In this document: positions 34,079 to 45,728 of the stretch, piece after piece
How the letters are laid out: each line of letters opens with the position of its first letter
How positions within the stretch are numbered: the first letter of the stretch is position 1
Assembly: GCA_030386875.1 (NCBI GenBank)
Contig: CM059574.1
Coordinates: 4,099,934 to 4,163,933, forward strand
DNA from: Morinoia aosen
Taxonomy: Eukaryota; Arthropoda; Malacostraca; Amphipoda; Talitridae
DNA: 64,000 bases
Reading direction: 5' to 3'
The notes under the pieces: model-generated
Told to the model about the DNA's origin: nothing
What the model saw: only the letters and a program-made list of their open reading frames with translations
Database searches by the model: none
Program-made: the position numbers and the translations under genes

Positions 34079-36157
34079 TATTTTTTATCAAGTTAGGCTA
34101 GCACCAATTATCATTGTAGTCACAGATGTATCCTTCTGAATGCATCTAGTCCTGCATCAATTACCAATTATTGCCACAACTGTATTTCTAAATTAAATTA
34201 GGTAGATAATCAATTAGAAAAACACAAATAATTCTTAGTTCTGAAGAATAGATAGTTAGTAAATTTAATTAAATAGTCATTGTACATTGATTATTTCAGT
34301 TAGGAAAAACTGGAAACATGTGTTTTCTAGTTCATCTGCACTTAGCAGATGCTGTAGATTTTTTTACCATAATTGATTAATTAAGTAAGACCTTAGGCCA
34401 GCGGTCACTGCTTATGCCACCTTAGCTTGTCCAGGCAAAGTTGCTGAGGTGTTCAAGCCTCTAATCAATTGAAGTGGAATGATCTATTGATCGCCATGGT
34501 CTCATTAGTGTTTCGCCACCTTTGTGTGTTCCAGTTTTAATTAAGTGTGTTCTCAATTTTTGTATTCTTATTAAGTCAGATTCAAATAATTGTTGGTATT
34601 CCCTTGAATTGTTAGTCAATGTTTAAATTTCATATCTCGGGAAATAAAGCTATTATAGGGTATTTACACCAATAGAGATTGTATCTTCGGTAGTTACTCA
34701 CTTCAAATAATCATATTTCTGATCAACACTATCTCACTGTCTGATTGCGTGTAACAATGTGTAGGACGGTAGCAAGAATTACTATCATAATCACTTTAGG
34801 ACGACTCTTACTATTGATTTTGGTTAGGACAATTTGTGTATAAAGAAATGTTAATAATTAGTCGTTACCTGATTTAGCTAAATTAGGGTGACTATGCTTA
34901 CCTCTGAAAGTCTCCGGAATATTCTAAATTCCCAACCCCTGGAAATTCTTATCCAGAAATCATCCAATTATCTGATTGGGGGGTTAAATTTGGTTTAACC
35001 AGTAATTGGTCGCCCTCGACTGTAGCTACCTGTTCCTTTGACCTCTTGGCAATGCCGGCTACCTCCAGTGGTCGTTGTCATTATAACTCATAGGATGCCT
35101 AATACTATTCTGATATGTATCCTCATGATCAATGTTTTCTAAATCCTTCTTGTGCTCTGAACCTCCTCCTCAACTACCAATTCTGTGCACTTTGTGCACA
35201 GATTCCGCGTTCCCTCTACCCTTTCCAAATGTTATCTTCCTCTCTCCTCTCGTAGGACACCTTTCACGTTCAAGCCAGGAAGACCAGGGATTTCTCATAT
35301 AATAATAAATAATAACAATAATTAGACTGCACGTGCCCTCTCTGGCACAATTCCTAGCTTAAGTCAAGTAATCTTTATGACAATTCTAGCCTTAGTTAGG
35401 ACCAATACAGTCAGCCCTCGACTGCGGCTTAGCGTAAACGTTCGAATTAAACACTGCCAATGTTTAAGATACTCATTGTAAATAGCAGTCAAAGCGTAGA
35501 TTATTGGGCGGCAGAAGCCTTTAATATTAATGAAGACAAACTAACTTACATTGCCTACCCAGTAATATTCTTATCTCATGTATTAATCTTGCACTCCAAT
35601 TCGGAGATGATCGTACACGACGCGTCACGATTAATAGTACCCGGAGAATACTAGTTTGGGGAAGTAAGGGCATGTAGGGAGATTCATGATTGTCCATACG
35701 AGTACTTATTGTTGCGACTGCCTCGCCCTTGTTCAGGCGCCAGAATTGGGCCGAGGCACCCGCATATAATCCTCCATTTGAGGCAATCCTGTAATTCAGC
35801 AGTAAAGCTCGCAGCCTGGCTTGCGTAGCGACTGTCTCTCCGTGGTTATCATGCTTGAACAAGTAATCCAAGCTCTCTCCCCGTACAGAAGAACCTCCGA
35901 AGCCGACACACAGACAATCACCACCAACATTCAATTAACAATTCCCATACTCTATTAGCCACACGGCTATCAATCCAAACCAAGCCACACGGCTATCAAT
36001 CAACCACTCAAGCCACAAGGCACTAGCAGAAATAACTACCTCCTTCGGGATACTCATATAACCAAAACTGTTACCGCACCTGCGGAATATTACACTAACA
36101 AATCCACTCTCGCCGGGATCCTCCCCGGATTCCCTCGAGCCGCGGCACCTGCTGAAG
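34079..36157. other. Non-coding remainder of LTR-X
   Basis: AT-rich DNA with no recognisable domain. The ORFs at 35460-35654, 35527-35934 and 35935-36234 have no family resemblance, and the last runs into the G3 LTR. The TGCA at 36158-36161 is the left target duplication of G3. Confidence 0.6.
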
Positions 36158-36161
36158 TGCA

Positions 36162-38188
36162 TGTAGCATACCGCTACATAAGCGTAAAAATTAGAAATTT
36201 GCCATTCGCACTTAAATAAATTAATTAGTAGCATTAAAAATCTTACTCTAATTTATTATTAATCATTTTCTACTTCTAATTCGTAATCATTGAAGTTTTT
36301 GTGTAAATACATGAGACGATAAAATAACAATTGACATTTTTCGAGAGAGAAGCCCTCTGGTGGCAATACTGCGCAAGGCGCGTCTCTGTTTCAAAAAGAG
36401 CACTCTTACTTTGGCGGTTGCCTAGCTCGCTCACAGCACTTTTCTCGTGAGTAATCAGTGTTAGAAAATAATCGTGTTCTTTCTTCGTGTTCAGTGAGTA
36501 TTAATAGTTGACAGTGCAGTGTTATTTGGATACGTAGTTATGCGTAGGAATTGTGATGTAGCATGTTTTCATTCAGTGTTTTGTTTTTTTTCTCAACATG
36601 ACTTAGCGTAAAATTTTGCGTCACATGTGCATTGCATTTCCGTGTCATGATTTTATTATCAAAACATAATCATGTTCGTTCCTTTCTTTACTACAATAGT
36701 ATATACCTGCAGTTTCCATTCATGATTCGATACTCGGAACGAACGCGGCTGAATTGCCGGCGTTCGTTGTCGATAGCGTCTTTGTGTAATGGCGGAACAT
36801 CACACCGTCGTCTCTTGTCACTACTCCGTGACTATAATTCACTATAGGCATGTGTTATAGTAGCATTTATTCTTTTTTTTACAAACCGACTTGCAGTAGT
36901 TTAAATTACGAAAAGTATTCATGTCTATGCTTGCTAAGTTTTGGAATTTCATTTCTTAATTCCATACTCTTTGAAACCTTTACGTAACCGCACTTATTTC
37001 AATATAAAACATTTCAATAAAATTTAATTTAACTCATCGCATTCTTGTGACAAACACCCACTACCATCTGCCTATCTTGAGTGTGTGCAAATTTCTGGCG
37101 GCTTGGCTGAGGCCGACGTGTAAAGCCGCCCGGCTAAATCGCCGCACGGAATTTTCATGCTTTCGTTTTTTTTTTCTTCGCGTATTTTCCGTCTGTGAAA
37201 TCAACGCTTAGGTTTTCTTTTCCTTTTATCATTGGGGATATATATATTCCTTTTATTCCTTCATTATTGCAAACGATATTTATCAGTAAATTTCAGTAGA
37301 ATTTATAAATGAACTTTAGGAATTTCTTTTCTCTGTATTCTTGTACCGTTATGGAGATTTTCTAGAGTACATCAAGAAGCTTAAATCTTCATGTTAAGCA
37401 TTTCCTTAATTACTAAATTCTTAAATTTCATGCCTTGCATTTAAAGCAAGAGCATTTGTATCAGAATCTCTTAATTGATTTTTTCCTATCCTTCCTTAAC
37501 TTAGCTGGTGTTGGATCTTTAGGATTTTTCTCGGAGGGATCTACTTTATGGGAGTTTTATCATGTACTTTGGGATAACTTCAGTGTAAAATTTCCTTGAT
37601 GTCTCCTTGGACTGCTCATCCAGTGTGTTGGACTCCTTGCAGGACCTCCACGTCATCACAACACAACACACTCACAGTTAATAATCTCCCTGGGCTTACT
37701 AGTATCCTAGTATGCTATGCTAATATGAGCAGTAACTTAACTTGCTCCTACTAATGTGCTAATGTGCTAATGTGCCGACTTGCTTCTGCTCACATGAGCC
37801 GGATTTAACTTGCTCACTCACACCTCACCTTATTTTGAGTCATTAGTTCTACCTGAGCTACGTCATTGACCCTCGCTCAATTATCTCAAATTGCCTAATT
37901 CAAGTTCCCAAATACAACTCACTCACCCTGCCTACTCCATCGCGTGACGGCCTTCGCCAACGCCAGCCTGGCTCTCCGGCACGGATTGCCCACCTAGACA
38001 AGCTCTCCGAGATCAAGATCCAAGCCAGTTCTCCTTAGTTTTCCTTCAATAAACTACACGGCAGGAAAAAGCTGAGTTAACCAAAAATTGTCATCATTAT
38101 CCCTCTGATAGTCGCTCAAATTTACTTGTCGAGAGATGTTGTAGTCTTTGCCCGTCAATTCACCCCAGCGGACAATCGGACTTACACA
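36162..38188 (+). repeat. G3 5' LTR (2.0 kb)
   Basis: Starts TGTAGCATACCGCTACA and ends CTTACACA, followed by CTGGTGACCCC. Nearly identical to 43167-45195. Short ORFs inside (36632-36847) are duplicated in the 3' LTR and are not genes. Confidence 0.95.
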
Positions 38189-38189
38189 C

Positions 38190-38199
38190 TGGTGACCCC
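38190..38199 (+). promoter_or_regulatory. G3 primer-binding site
   Basis: TGGTGACCCC, one base after the LTR end. It is the same as in G2. Confidence 0.7.
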
Positions 38200-38804
38200 A
38201 GTAAAAATAACACTGGCAACCCCAAAGATAAAAATCACTGGTGAAGACCCCAGTTAAAATAACCAAAAAAAACCTTCTTTAAGAACTCGACGAGTAATTG
38301 AGAGATTGTGAGAGGATAATTTTGGCATGTCATTGTAGTGATAAATTTCCCATGTCGTAGTCTTTGAGAATTTTCTATAGATGTCACTGTGCTAATCTTT
38401 CTCTGAGCAGCTCTAAAAATTTTTATGCTGTTTTCCTGTCTTTGTTTGTTTTCGTGCCTCAGTAGGTGGGAAAAATATTTTTCTCCTATTTCCGTGCTGT
38501 GCATTTATTTCTGACTACCGTAAAAATCTTCGCTTCCATTCTCTCTCTTTCCGTTTTTTTTTTCAACGTTAAGGATTGATTGAGTAGGTAGGAAAATAAT
38601 TTTTTTTCTCACCTGCTTTATTTTTGTGCCTACGCAAAAATGGCCGCATACCGCATAATTTTTTCTCGTATCCAATTTCATATTTCTGTTTCAACTTAAT
38701 TTGAATGATTGAGTAGGTAAAGAATTAACGCAAATCCTTGCCACTTAATTCCAAGTCATTAGGCGCTGAGATCTTAATTGTGCATCCCCAAAGAGATTGC
38801 TAGC

Positions 38805-39785
38805 ATGACTGAATCAGATAATGAAGATCGAGCCCCCACTAAACCCATTAGGCTCCCGCCCTTTATCCCGGAGGACGCTCACACCTGGTTTCAACAGTGT
38901 GAAGCCATGTTTAGGTACCACCAAATAACCAATAGCACAGATCAATTCTACGCTCTTGTGTCCGCAGCCCCCACAAAATTGTTGAATGATTCAAATCAAT
39001 TGCTCGAAAACCCTCCCGCCTTTGACCCGTACGGCACCTTAAAAAGAAAGATTCTGCAGAAGTTGCAGATGTCCGATGCGGACAAATTCCGAAATTTGGT
39101 AGACGCCTCAGCTATTCCTTCTGTCTCTAGCTCTTTCTCTCCCACTTCGCTAGTGAAAGAGCTGCGCAAACTCGCTACGGGTGTTGCCGTAGCTGAGGGA
39201 TTCCTGAAGGAAGTTTTCATGACTAAGCTTCCCCAAAATGTGCGCCCATTTCTATCGCTAGCAGGCCCCGATCAAACGCTGGAAAAGCTAGCGGAGTCCA
39301 CCGAGACGGTGATGCGCAACATCAATTCGCCACAAGCACCGCAAGTTGCGTCCCTGAATGCAGCTGCTGCAAATTTTAGCCCCATAAATACCCAGAATCA
39401 ATCCTCAGCCACAATAGATAAGTTGCAGCAAGACATCGCTGAGATAAAGCAAGCTCTCCAGAATTGCCAGTTAGGTCAGAGTGGCCAGAGCGTAGCTCAC
39501 ATTCAGCAAGGCCCAGGGAGATTCCAAAGCCACCAAAATGCCTACGACTATCCGTATGACTATCCCTCCAACTATCATCCTTTTCCTCCTCCTCAACGCT
39601 TTGATAGAGGTAGATCTTATGATAGGTCAAATCAAGACCGCCGCTTCAGGTCGCGCTCTCGTGATGCTGGTAGCAATTTATGCTGGTATCACACGAAGTA
39701 TGGTGACCAAGCACGAAAGTGCGGGTCCCGTTTTTGCCCTCGCTATACCGAAATGACTTCGGGAAACGCCAACAGCAACGCATAG
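38805..39785 (+). CDS. gag: G3 Gag (326 aa)
   Basis: Close homologue of G2 Gag. ATG at 38805 gives MTESDNEDRAPTKP. Capsid-like region, Q-rich segment, RS-rich basic segment and the CWYHTKYGDQARKCGSRFC motif are all present. It has a small in-frame duplication, GQSGQS, in the linker relative to G2. It overlaps pol, which lies in the -1 frame, and carries GGGAAAC at 39761-39767 five codons before its TAG stop. Confidence 0.94.
   Translation: MTESDNEDRAPTKPIRLPPFIPEDAHTWFQQCEAMFRYHQITNSTDQFYALVSAAPTKLLNDSNQLLENPPAFDPYGTLKRKILQKLQMSDADKFRNLVDASAIPSVSSSFSPTSLVKELRKLATGVAVAEGFLKEVFMTKLPQNVRPFLSLAGPDQTLEKLAESTETVMRNINSPQAPQVASLNAAAANFSPINTQNQSSATIDKLQQDIAEIKQALQNCQLGQSGQSVAHIQQGPGRFQSHQNAYDYPYDYPSNYHPFPPPQRFDRGRSYDRSNQDRRFRSRSRDAGSNLCWYHTKYGDQARKCGSRFCPRYTEMTSGNANSNA
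39761..39767 (+). promoter_or_regulatory. G3 gag/pol -1 frameshift site GGGAAAC
   Basis: Same phase as in G1 and G2 (TCG GGA AAC GCC in gag). The pol frame is open across it from about 39719. Confidence 0.75.
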
Positions 39786-40109
39786 TAGCGAGTACTGCGT
39801 TGCCTCATTCCCAGACTACTCGCCTCTTGACCATTCACGATCCCGTCACCAAATACCGATTTTTAATAGACACTGGCTCCAGTGTGTCAAATATCCCAGC
39901 CACGGTGAAAGACAAAAACAACCCATTGTTGGCGACATTACGCGCCGCAAACGGCACGCCAATTCCTTGTTACGGTGAAAGAGTATTAGAGTGCAGTCTG
40001 GGATTGAGGCGAAACTTTCGTTTCACATTCCTGATCGCGGAAGTACAAGAGCCCATAATAGGTGCTGATTTTCTAGCCAAGTTTGGCATACTTGTAGATG
40101 TTAAAAAAC
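39768..40109 (+). pseudogene. pol: G3 pol, segment 1: protease
   Basis: After the slip site the pol frame reads KRQQQRIVASTALPHSQTT.., then the protease LIDTGSSVSNIPA and IIGADFLAKFGILVDVK. Here an A run is one base longer than in G2 (TTAAAAAACCG versus TTAAAAACCG, 40101-40109), which shifts the frame to a stop at 40114. Unlike G2, the protease leader is in frame. Confidence 0.92.
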
Positions 40110-41625
40110 CGTAGAATTAGGGACGAGGAGACACAGATCTCAATTCCCGCTTGTAGCATAACTAGAGCTAATGTCTTGCATTCTTTCTCTATCGCCTTAA
40201 AGGAAGAGTGCATGTTTGAGCAATTACTAAAAGATTTTCCTGCATTGACAAATTCTAACTTAGTTTCTACAAAAATGCAGACCAGCACAAAGCACTTCAT
40301 AGAGACGCAAGGTCCGCCGGTTTACTCCCGTGCAAGGCGATTGCCGCCTGACCGATTGGCGTTAGCCAAGAAAGAATTCGCGCGCATGCTCGAAAATGGC
40401 ATTATCCGCAGTTCCAAAAGTCCTTGGGCTAGCCCTCTTTTGCTAGTACCCAAGGCTAACGGTGAATTCAGACCGTGCGGGGATTTCCGCAGCTTGAATG
40501 CCGTTACTCTACCTGATCGCTACCCTATTCCTTACCTTCATGATTTCAGTGCTAATTTAGAGGGAGCTCAAATTTTCTCAAAGATAGACCTTCAGCACGC
40601 CTTTCATCAAATTCCACTTGAGGAAAGCGCAATTGAGAAGACCGCGGTAATCACTCCGTTCGGTCTCTTTGAGTTCCTAAAAATGCCATATGGCTTGAGG
40701 AACGCTCCTCAAACGTTCCAAAGGCACATGGCTGAAATTTTCTCTGATCTCACTTTCGCCTATGTCTATCTAGACGACATCCTAGTGGCATCCACAACCC
40801 CGCAGTTGCACAAAGACCATCTTAGGGTCGTTTTTCAAAGACTGTCCGACAATGGACTCCTCGTAAATCCTGCAAAATGTGAGCTCGGAAAGCCATCACT
40901 GATTTACTTAGGTCATGAAATCTCTAGCCTAGGTCTAAAACCTTTGCCTTCCAAAGTAGAAGTGATCAAAAACTTTCCTCTTCCACAGACCCAGAAGGAA
41001 CTAAGAAGGTTCCTAGGTTCTGTTAACTTCTATCATCGTTTCATTCGCAACTGTGCTCAAACTTTAGCGCCCTTGTCTGACCTCCTCGAACCGAAACGAA
41101 AAGGCAAATCTATTGAGGTAAAATGGACAGAAGAAGCTCGCAAAGCTTTTGAGACAATCAAGCACAAGCTAGCCTCCGCGACGGAACTATCCTACCCTAT
41201 TGCTAATGCTGATTTTAGTCTAGTAGTGGACGCTTCCAGTACTGCTGTAGGTGCTGTTTTGCAACAACAAGTAGGTACTAATATCTCTCCTCTTGCCTTC
41301 TTTTCCAAAAAGCTGTCGCCCACTGAGCGTGCTTATAGCGCGTTCGGTAGGGAACTTCTTGCTATCTACTTATCTGTGAGACACTTTCGCTATGCTCTAG
41401 AGGCGAGGGAGTTTGTGATCTACACAGATCACAAACCTCTGACCTCAGCGATCAAAATGCCTTCTGAAAGACATTCCCCAAGGGAAGCTCGACACTTGTC
41501 GTTTATATGTCAGTTTACCACTGACATCCGCTTCATAAAAGGGTTGGACAATACTGTCGCTGATTGCCTATCGCGCATAAATACTGTCCAAACCAGTGGT
41601 GAAATCACTTTTGGTAATATTTCCC
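40110..41625 (+). pseudogene. pol: G3 pol, segment 2: RT and RNase H
   Basis: Continues from the first frameshift (NRRIRDEETQISIPAC..). RT is complete, with YVYLDDILVAS, and RNase H is complete (VVDASSTAVGAVL, FGRELLAIYLS, YTDHKPL). The segment ends where TTTCCCAAAACTCAG stands for the TTTCCAAGGCTCAG of G2. One extra base shifts the frame at about 41624, and the protein would end at 41648. No other stop is present. Confidence 0.93.
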
Positions 41626-43125
41626 AAAACTCAGAAGGAGGATCCTGAACTTCAGGACCTTCTCAAACCTTCTAACACTTCCTCTCTGAAATTAACCTTG
41701 GTTGACGGCGTGTACCGTGATGCCGAGCGACTTTCTCGTTTGTACCTTCCTGCAACTCTCCGCAGAGTAGCTATCCTGCATTACCATTCTCTCTCTCACC
41801 CTGGTATTAACCGTACATTGCGTTTGATTTCTGATCGTTACGTCTGGCCAGCGATGCGTAAGGAGGTCAAGCAAATTGTGCAAAATTGCCATGCATGTCA
41901 GAGTAGTAAAGTGGTGAAACATAATCGTGCAGCGCTGCAGAGTTGTGCATTCACAGGTCACAAGTTCGACTCGGTCCACCTAGATTTGGTGGGTCCTTTG
42001 CCTTTATCGCGCGGTTATTCTTATTTGTTGACCATCATCGATAGGTTCACACGTTGGGTTGAGGCTGTCCCTCTTCCTGATACCCAAACTGAGACTGTAG
42101 CGCGCGCTTTCATGTCCAACTGGATCTCTAGATTTGGTGTCCCCTTAAAGGTCACGCATGACCGGGGATCACAATTTACCTCAAAATTCTGGAGTGACCT
42201 CAGCAATGCTTTAGGTTGTACTAACACCTCTACGACCTCTTACCATCCGCAGTCAAATGGACTTATTGAGAGAGTCCACAGGGACTTGAAGGCTGCATTA
42301 CGTTGCTTGAACTGCAGTCACGATTGGACTGACAGACTTCCAGTTGTATTGTTGAGCATCCGCAATCTGTACAGACAAGATCAGCAGTGCACAGCAGCAG
42401 AGATGCTCTATGGTCAGACACTTCGTCTCCCCGGCGACATTGTTGACCCAAAACCTTTGCCTGAATTTTCATCCGCTGACCGTTCCGCATATGTAACCTG
42501 CCTAAAAGATTGCATGCGCCAGATCAAGTATGTGGCTCCGCGAATGCCTCAGACTGAGGACAAACTGGATCCCGCCTTGCAAGACTGCACACATGTGTAT
42601 GTCCGAAACGACGCCATCAAACCTACACTCACGCGCCCTTATGATGGTCCGTTCAAAATTATCAAACGCACGCCCAAATATTTCATCCTTGAAAGATCTG
42701 GTTCACACGACCCTGTGAGCATTGATCGATTAAAAGTCGCGTATACTTCCGATCATAGTGTAACTTATAACTCATCATCCTCTCCGCAGATTTCCCTTCC
42801 CACTGAGACTCGATCATATCTACCATCTCAGTTTCCTCAGTTGGCTGCAATGTTGCCTAGTCAACTTGAGTGTAACCCTTTCTATGTGTCTGTACATTCA
42901 AACCCTATCCCTAAGCCTATCGTAGACTCTAATTCTAGCCCTCTTACTGACACAGCGACAAGTCTGGAGAGACCAGACGAGCCCGCTGCAGTAACTCCTG
43001 TTCCTAGGACTCTTGCCGATCTAAACTTGCAGACCCGTTTGGTGAAACTTCCCCGCTCAGTATCATTTGCCAATTGCCGAGCCCGGCAGGGTCGTGTAGT
43101 TCGCCCTCCTTCCCGCTACAGATGA
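41626..43125 (+). pseudogene. pol: G3 pol, segment 3: integrase
   Basis: Open frame from KTQKEDPELQDLLKP onwards. It includes the integrase zinc finger (HYHSLSHPG..NCHACQSSK) and DDE residues in VHLDLVGPLP, THDRGSQFTS and HPQSNGLIERVHR. The basic C-terminus reads QGRVVRPPSRYR. The ORF (41596-43125) lacks its own natural start; it is the third piece of pol created by the second single-base insertion. Confidence 0.93.
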
Positions 43126-43155
43126 TTGCAGCGGGTGGACCTTTCGGTCTGCGCC

Positions 43156-43166
43156 TTGGGGGGTAA
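43156..43166 (+). promoter_or_regulatory. G3 polypurine tract
   Basis: TTGGGGGGTAA directly before the 3' LTR, identical to G1 and G2. Confidence 0.85.
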
Positions 43167-45195
43167 TGTAGCATACCGCTACATAAGCGTAAAAATTAGA
43201 AATTTGCCATTCGCACTTAAATAAATTAATTAGTAGCATTAAAAATCTTACTCTAATTTATTATTAATCATTTTCTACTTCTAATTCGTAATCATTGAAG
43301 TTTTTGTGTAAATACATGAGACGATAAAATAACAATTGACATTTTTCGAGAGAGAAGCCTTCTGGTGGCAATACTGCGCAAGGCGCGTCTCTGTTTCAAA
43401 AAGAGCACTCTTACTTTGGCGGTTGCCTAGCTCGCTCACAGCACTTTTCTCGTGAGTAATCAGTGTTAGAAAATAATCGTGTTCTTTCTTCGTGTTCAGT
43501 GAGTATTAATAGTTGACAGTGCAGTGTTATTTGGATACGTAGTTATGCGTAGGAATTGTGATGTAGCATGTTTTCATTCAGTGTTTTGTTTTTTTTTCTC
43601 AACATGACTTAGCGTAAAATTTTGCGTCACATGTGCATTGCATTTCCGTGTCATGATTTTATTATCAAAACATAATCATGTTCGTTCCTTTCTTTACTAC
43701 AATAGTATATACCTGCAGTTTCCATTCATGATTCGATACTCGGAACGAACGCGGCTGAATTGCCGGCGTTCGTTGTCGATAGCGTCTTTGTGTAATGGCG
43801 GAACATCACACCGTCGTCTCTTGTCACTACTCCGTGACTATAATTCACTATAGGCATGTGTTATAGTAGCATTTATTCTTTTTTTTACAAACCGACTTGC
43901 AGTAGTTTAAATTACGAAAAGTATTCATGTCTATGCTTGCTAAGTTTTGGAATTTCATTTCTTAATTCCATACTCTTTGAAACCTTTACGTAACCGCACT
44001 TATTTCAATATAAAACATTTCAATAAAATTTAATTTAACTCATCGCATTCTTGTGACAAACACCCACTACCATCTGCCTATCTTGAGTGTGTGCAAATTG
44101 CTGGCGGCTTGGCTGAGGCCGACGTGTAAAGCCGCCCGGCTAAATCGCCGCACGGAATTTTCATGCTTTCGTTTTTTTTTTTCTTCGCGTATTTTCCGTC
44201 TGTGAAATCAACGCTTAGGTTTCCTTTTCCTTTTATCATTGGGGATATATATATTCCTTTTATTCCTTCATTATTGCAAACGATATTTATCAGTAAATTT
44301 CAGTAGAATTTATAAATGAACTTTAGGAATTTCTTTTCTCTGTATTCTTGTACCGTTATGGAGATTTTCTAGAGTACATCAAGAAGCTTAAATCTTCATG
44401 TTAAGCATTTCCTTAATTACTAAATTCTTAAATTTCATGCCTTGCATTTAAAGCAAGAGCATTTGTATCAGAATCTCTTAATTGATTTTTTCCTATCCTT
44501 CCTTAACTTAGCTGGTGTTGGATCTTTAGGATTTTTCTCGGAGGGATCTACTTTATGGGAGTTTTATCATGTACTTTGGGATAACTTCAGTGTAAAATTT
44601 CCTTGATGTCTCCTTGGACTGCTCATCCAGTGTGTCGGACTCCTTGCAGGACCTCCACGTCATCACAACACAACACACTCACAGTTAATAATCTCCCTGG
44701 GCTTACTAGTATCCTAGTATGCTATGCTAATATGAGCAGTAACTTAACTTGCTCCTACTAATGTGCTAATGTGCTAATGTGCCGACTTGCTTCTGCTCAC
44801 ATGAGCCGGATTTAACTTGCTCACTCACACCTCACCTTATTTTGAGTCATTAGTTCTACCTGAGCTACGTCATTGACCCTCGCTCAATTATCTCAAATTG
44901 CCTAATTCAAGTTCCCAAATACAACTCACTCACCCTGCCTACTCCATCGCGTGACGGCCTTCGCCAACGCCAGCCTGGCTCTCCGGCACGGATTGCCCAC
45001 CTAGACAAGCTCTCCGAGATCAAGATCCAAGCCAGTTCTCCTTAGTTTTCCTTCAATAAACTACACGGCAGGAAAAAGCTGAGTTAACCAAAAATTGTCA
45101 TCATTATCCCTCTGATAGTCGCTCAAATTTACTTGTCGAGAGATGTTGTAGTCTTTGCCCGTCAATTCACCCCAGCGGACAATCGGACCTACACA
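43167..45195 (+). repeat. G3 3' LTR
   Basis: Copy of 36162-38188 ending CCTACACA, followed by the TGCA target duplication (45196-45199). The ORF at 45133-45336 begins in this LTR and runs into LTR-X, so it is an artefact. Confidence 0.95.
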
Positions 45196-45199
45196 TGCA

Positions 45200-45559
45200 G
45201 CTACTCACTGGACCCGGACCTCCTTCCTCAAGAAGTGGATCTCCATACTGCTGCCGTTGTCACGGCACTCAGAGTCAACAAAATAAAAACAAGGCGAGAG
45301 TATACAGTTCCTTCATTATCCTGCAGAGGTCAATAGTGCAAGTGAAAATTTGGTGCCAGTAAGGCAACTCGAATTACCCACTCATAAACCCCTTCTGAGT
45401 CAGATAAAGTCACTAGCAATTAAGTGTGCTCTACCAAGAGCACTGGTGGCCCTTTAAATAATAAGAACATCCTCATTGTTACTTGAGAAATTCCTCGCTA
45501 TTCAACCTTTAAGTCAAATTCAATTAATTTCCCACTTGGGAGAAGTTCGAAAGTTCATA
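45200..45559 (+). mobile_element. LTR-X, right part
   Basis: Continuation of LTR-X after G3: ..GAAGTGCA joins GCTACTCACTGG. It ends ..AAGTTCATA and is followed by GCAG and then the G2 3' LTR. No coding content. Confidence 0.6.
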
Positions 45560-45563
45560 GCAG

Positions 45564-45715
45564 GATCAAGTCTCGGCGATCCTCCCGGCTCCTTCAAATA
45601 AAACCATACACAAAAGCTGAGTCCAAAGTGCCTTATTATCCCTCTCATAATTTTTCCCAGATGCTTGTCGAGGTTTTGTAAGGACTGGCTATACCCCCTC
45701 GGTTAGATCCTAACA
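45564..45715 (+). repeat. G2 3' LTR, right part
   Basis: Identical by eye to the last part of the G2 5' LTR (GATCAAGTCTCGGCGATCC...GGTTAGATCCTAACA). It is followed by AATG (45716-45719), then CTACA (45720-45724), the missing end of the G1 5' LTR, then TTTA (45725-45728), the G1 target duplication. Confidence 0.94.
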
Positions 45716-45728
45716 AATGCTACATTTA

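Larger units (their letters stand above)
32495..36161 (+). mobile_element. LTR-X: about 4-kb LTR-like insertion, left part
   Basis: The sequence begins TGTAGTGTAAC, resumes after G3 at 45200 and ends ..GTTCATA at 45559. It is flanked by GCAG on both sides. Its first 300 bases follow the landmark order of the G-type LTRs: an AT-rich block with ATTAGCATAAAAAT, ACTTCTATC, then a GC-richer block with CACTCTCAGTG. This suggests a solo LTR of a distantly related family. It has no gag or pol. It carries a roughly 70-bp tandem repeat and a SINE. The ORF-like stretches at 35460-36234 show no known domain. The right terminus is not a clean CA end, so the identity as an LTR is tentative. Confidence 0.6.
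36162..45195 (+). mobile_element. Ty3/gypsy element G3
   Basis: Plus-strand element with LTRs 36162-38188 and 43167-45195, flanked by TGCA (36158-36161 and 45196-45199). Its LTRs show only a handful of differences over 2 kb by eye, the lowest of the three G elements, consistent with its being innermost. Gag is intact; pol is broken by two single-base insertions, both in short homopolymers. It lies inside LTR-X. Confidence 0.95.
22997..45715 (+). mobile_element. Ty3/gypsy element G2, containing LTR-X and G3 in its 3' LTR
   Basis: Plus-strand element inserted five bases from the end of the G1 5' LTR, with the 4-bp duplication AATG (22993-22996 and 45716-45719). Own sequence: 22997-32494 and 45564-45715. 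Gag is intact; pol has one visible frameshift in the protease leader. LTR divergence appears about 0.5% by eye, lower than G1 and higher than G3. It is of the same family as G1 and G3 but a separate sub-lineage. Confidence 0.94.
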
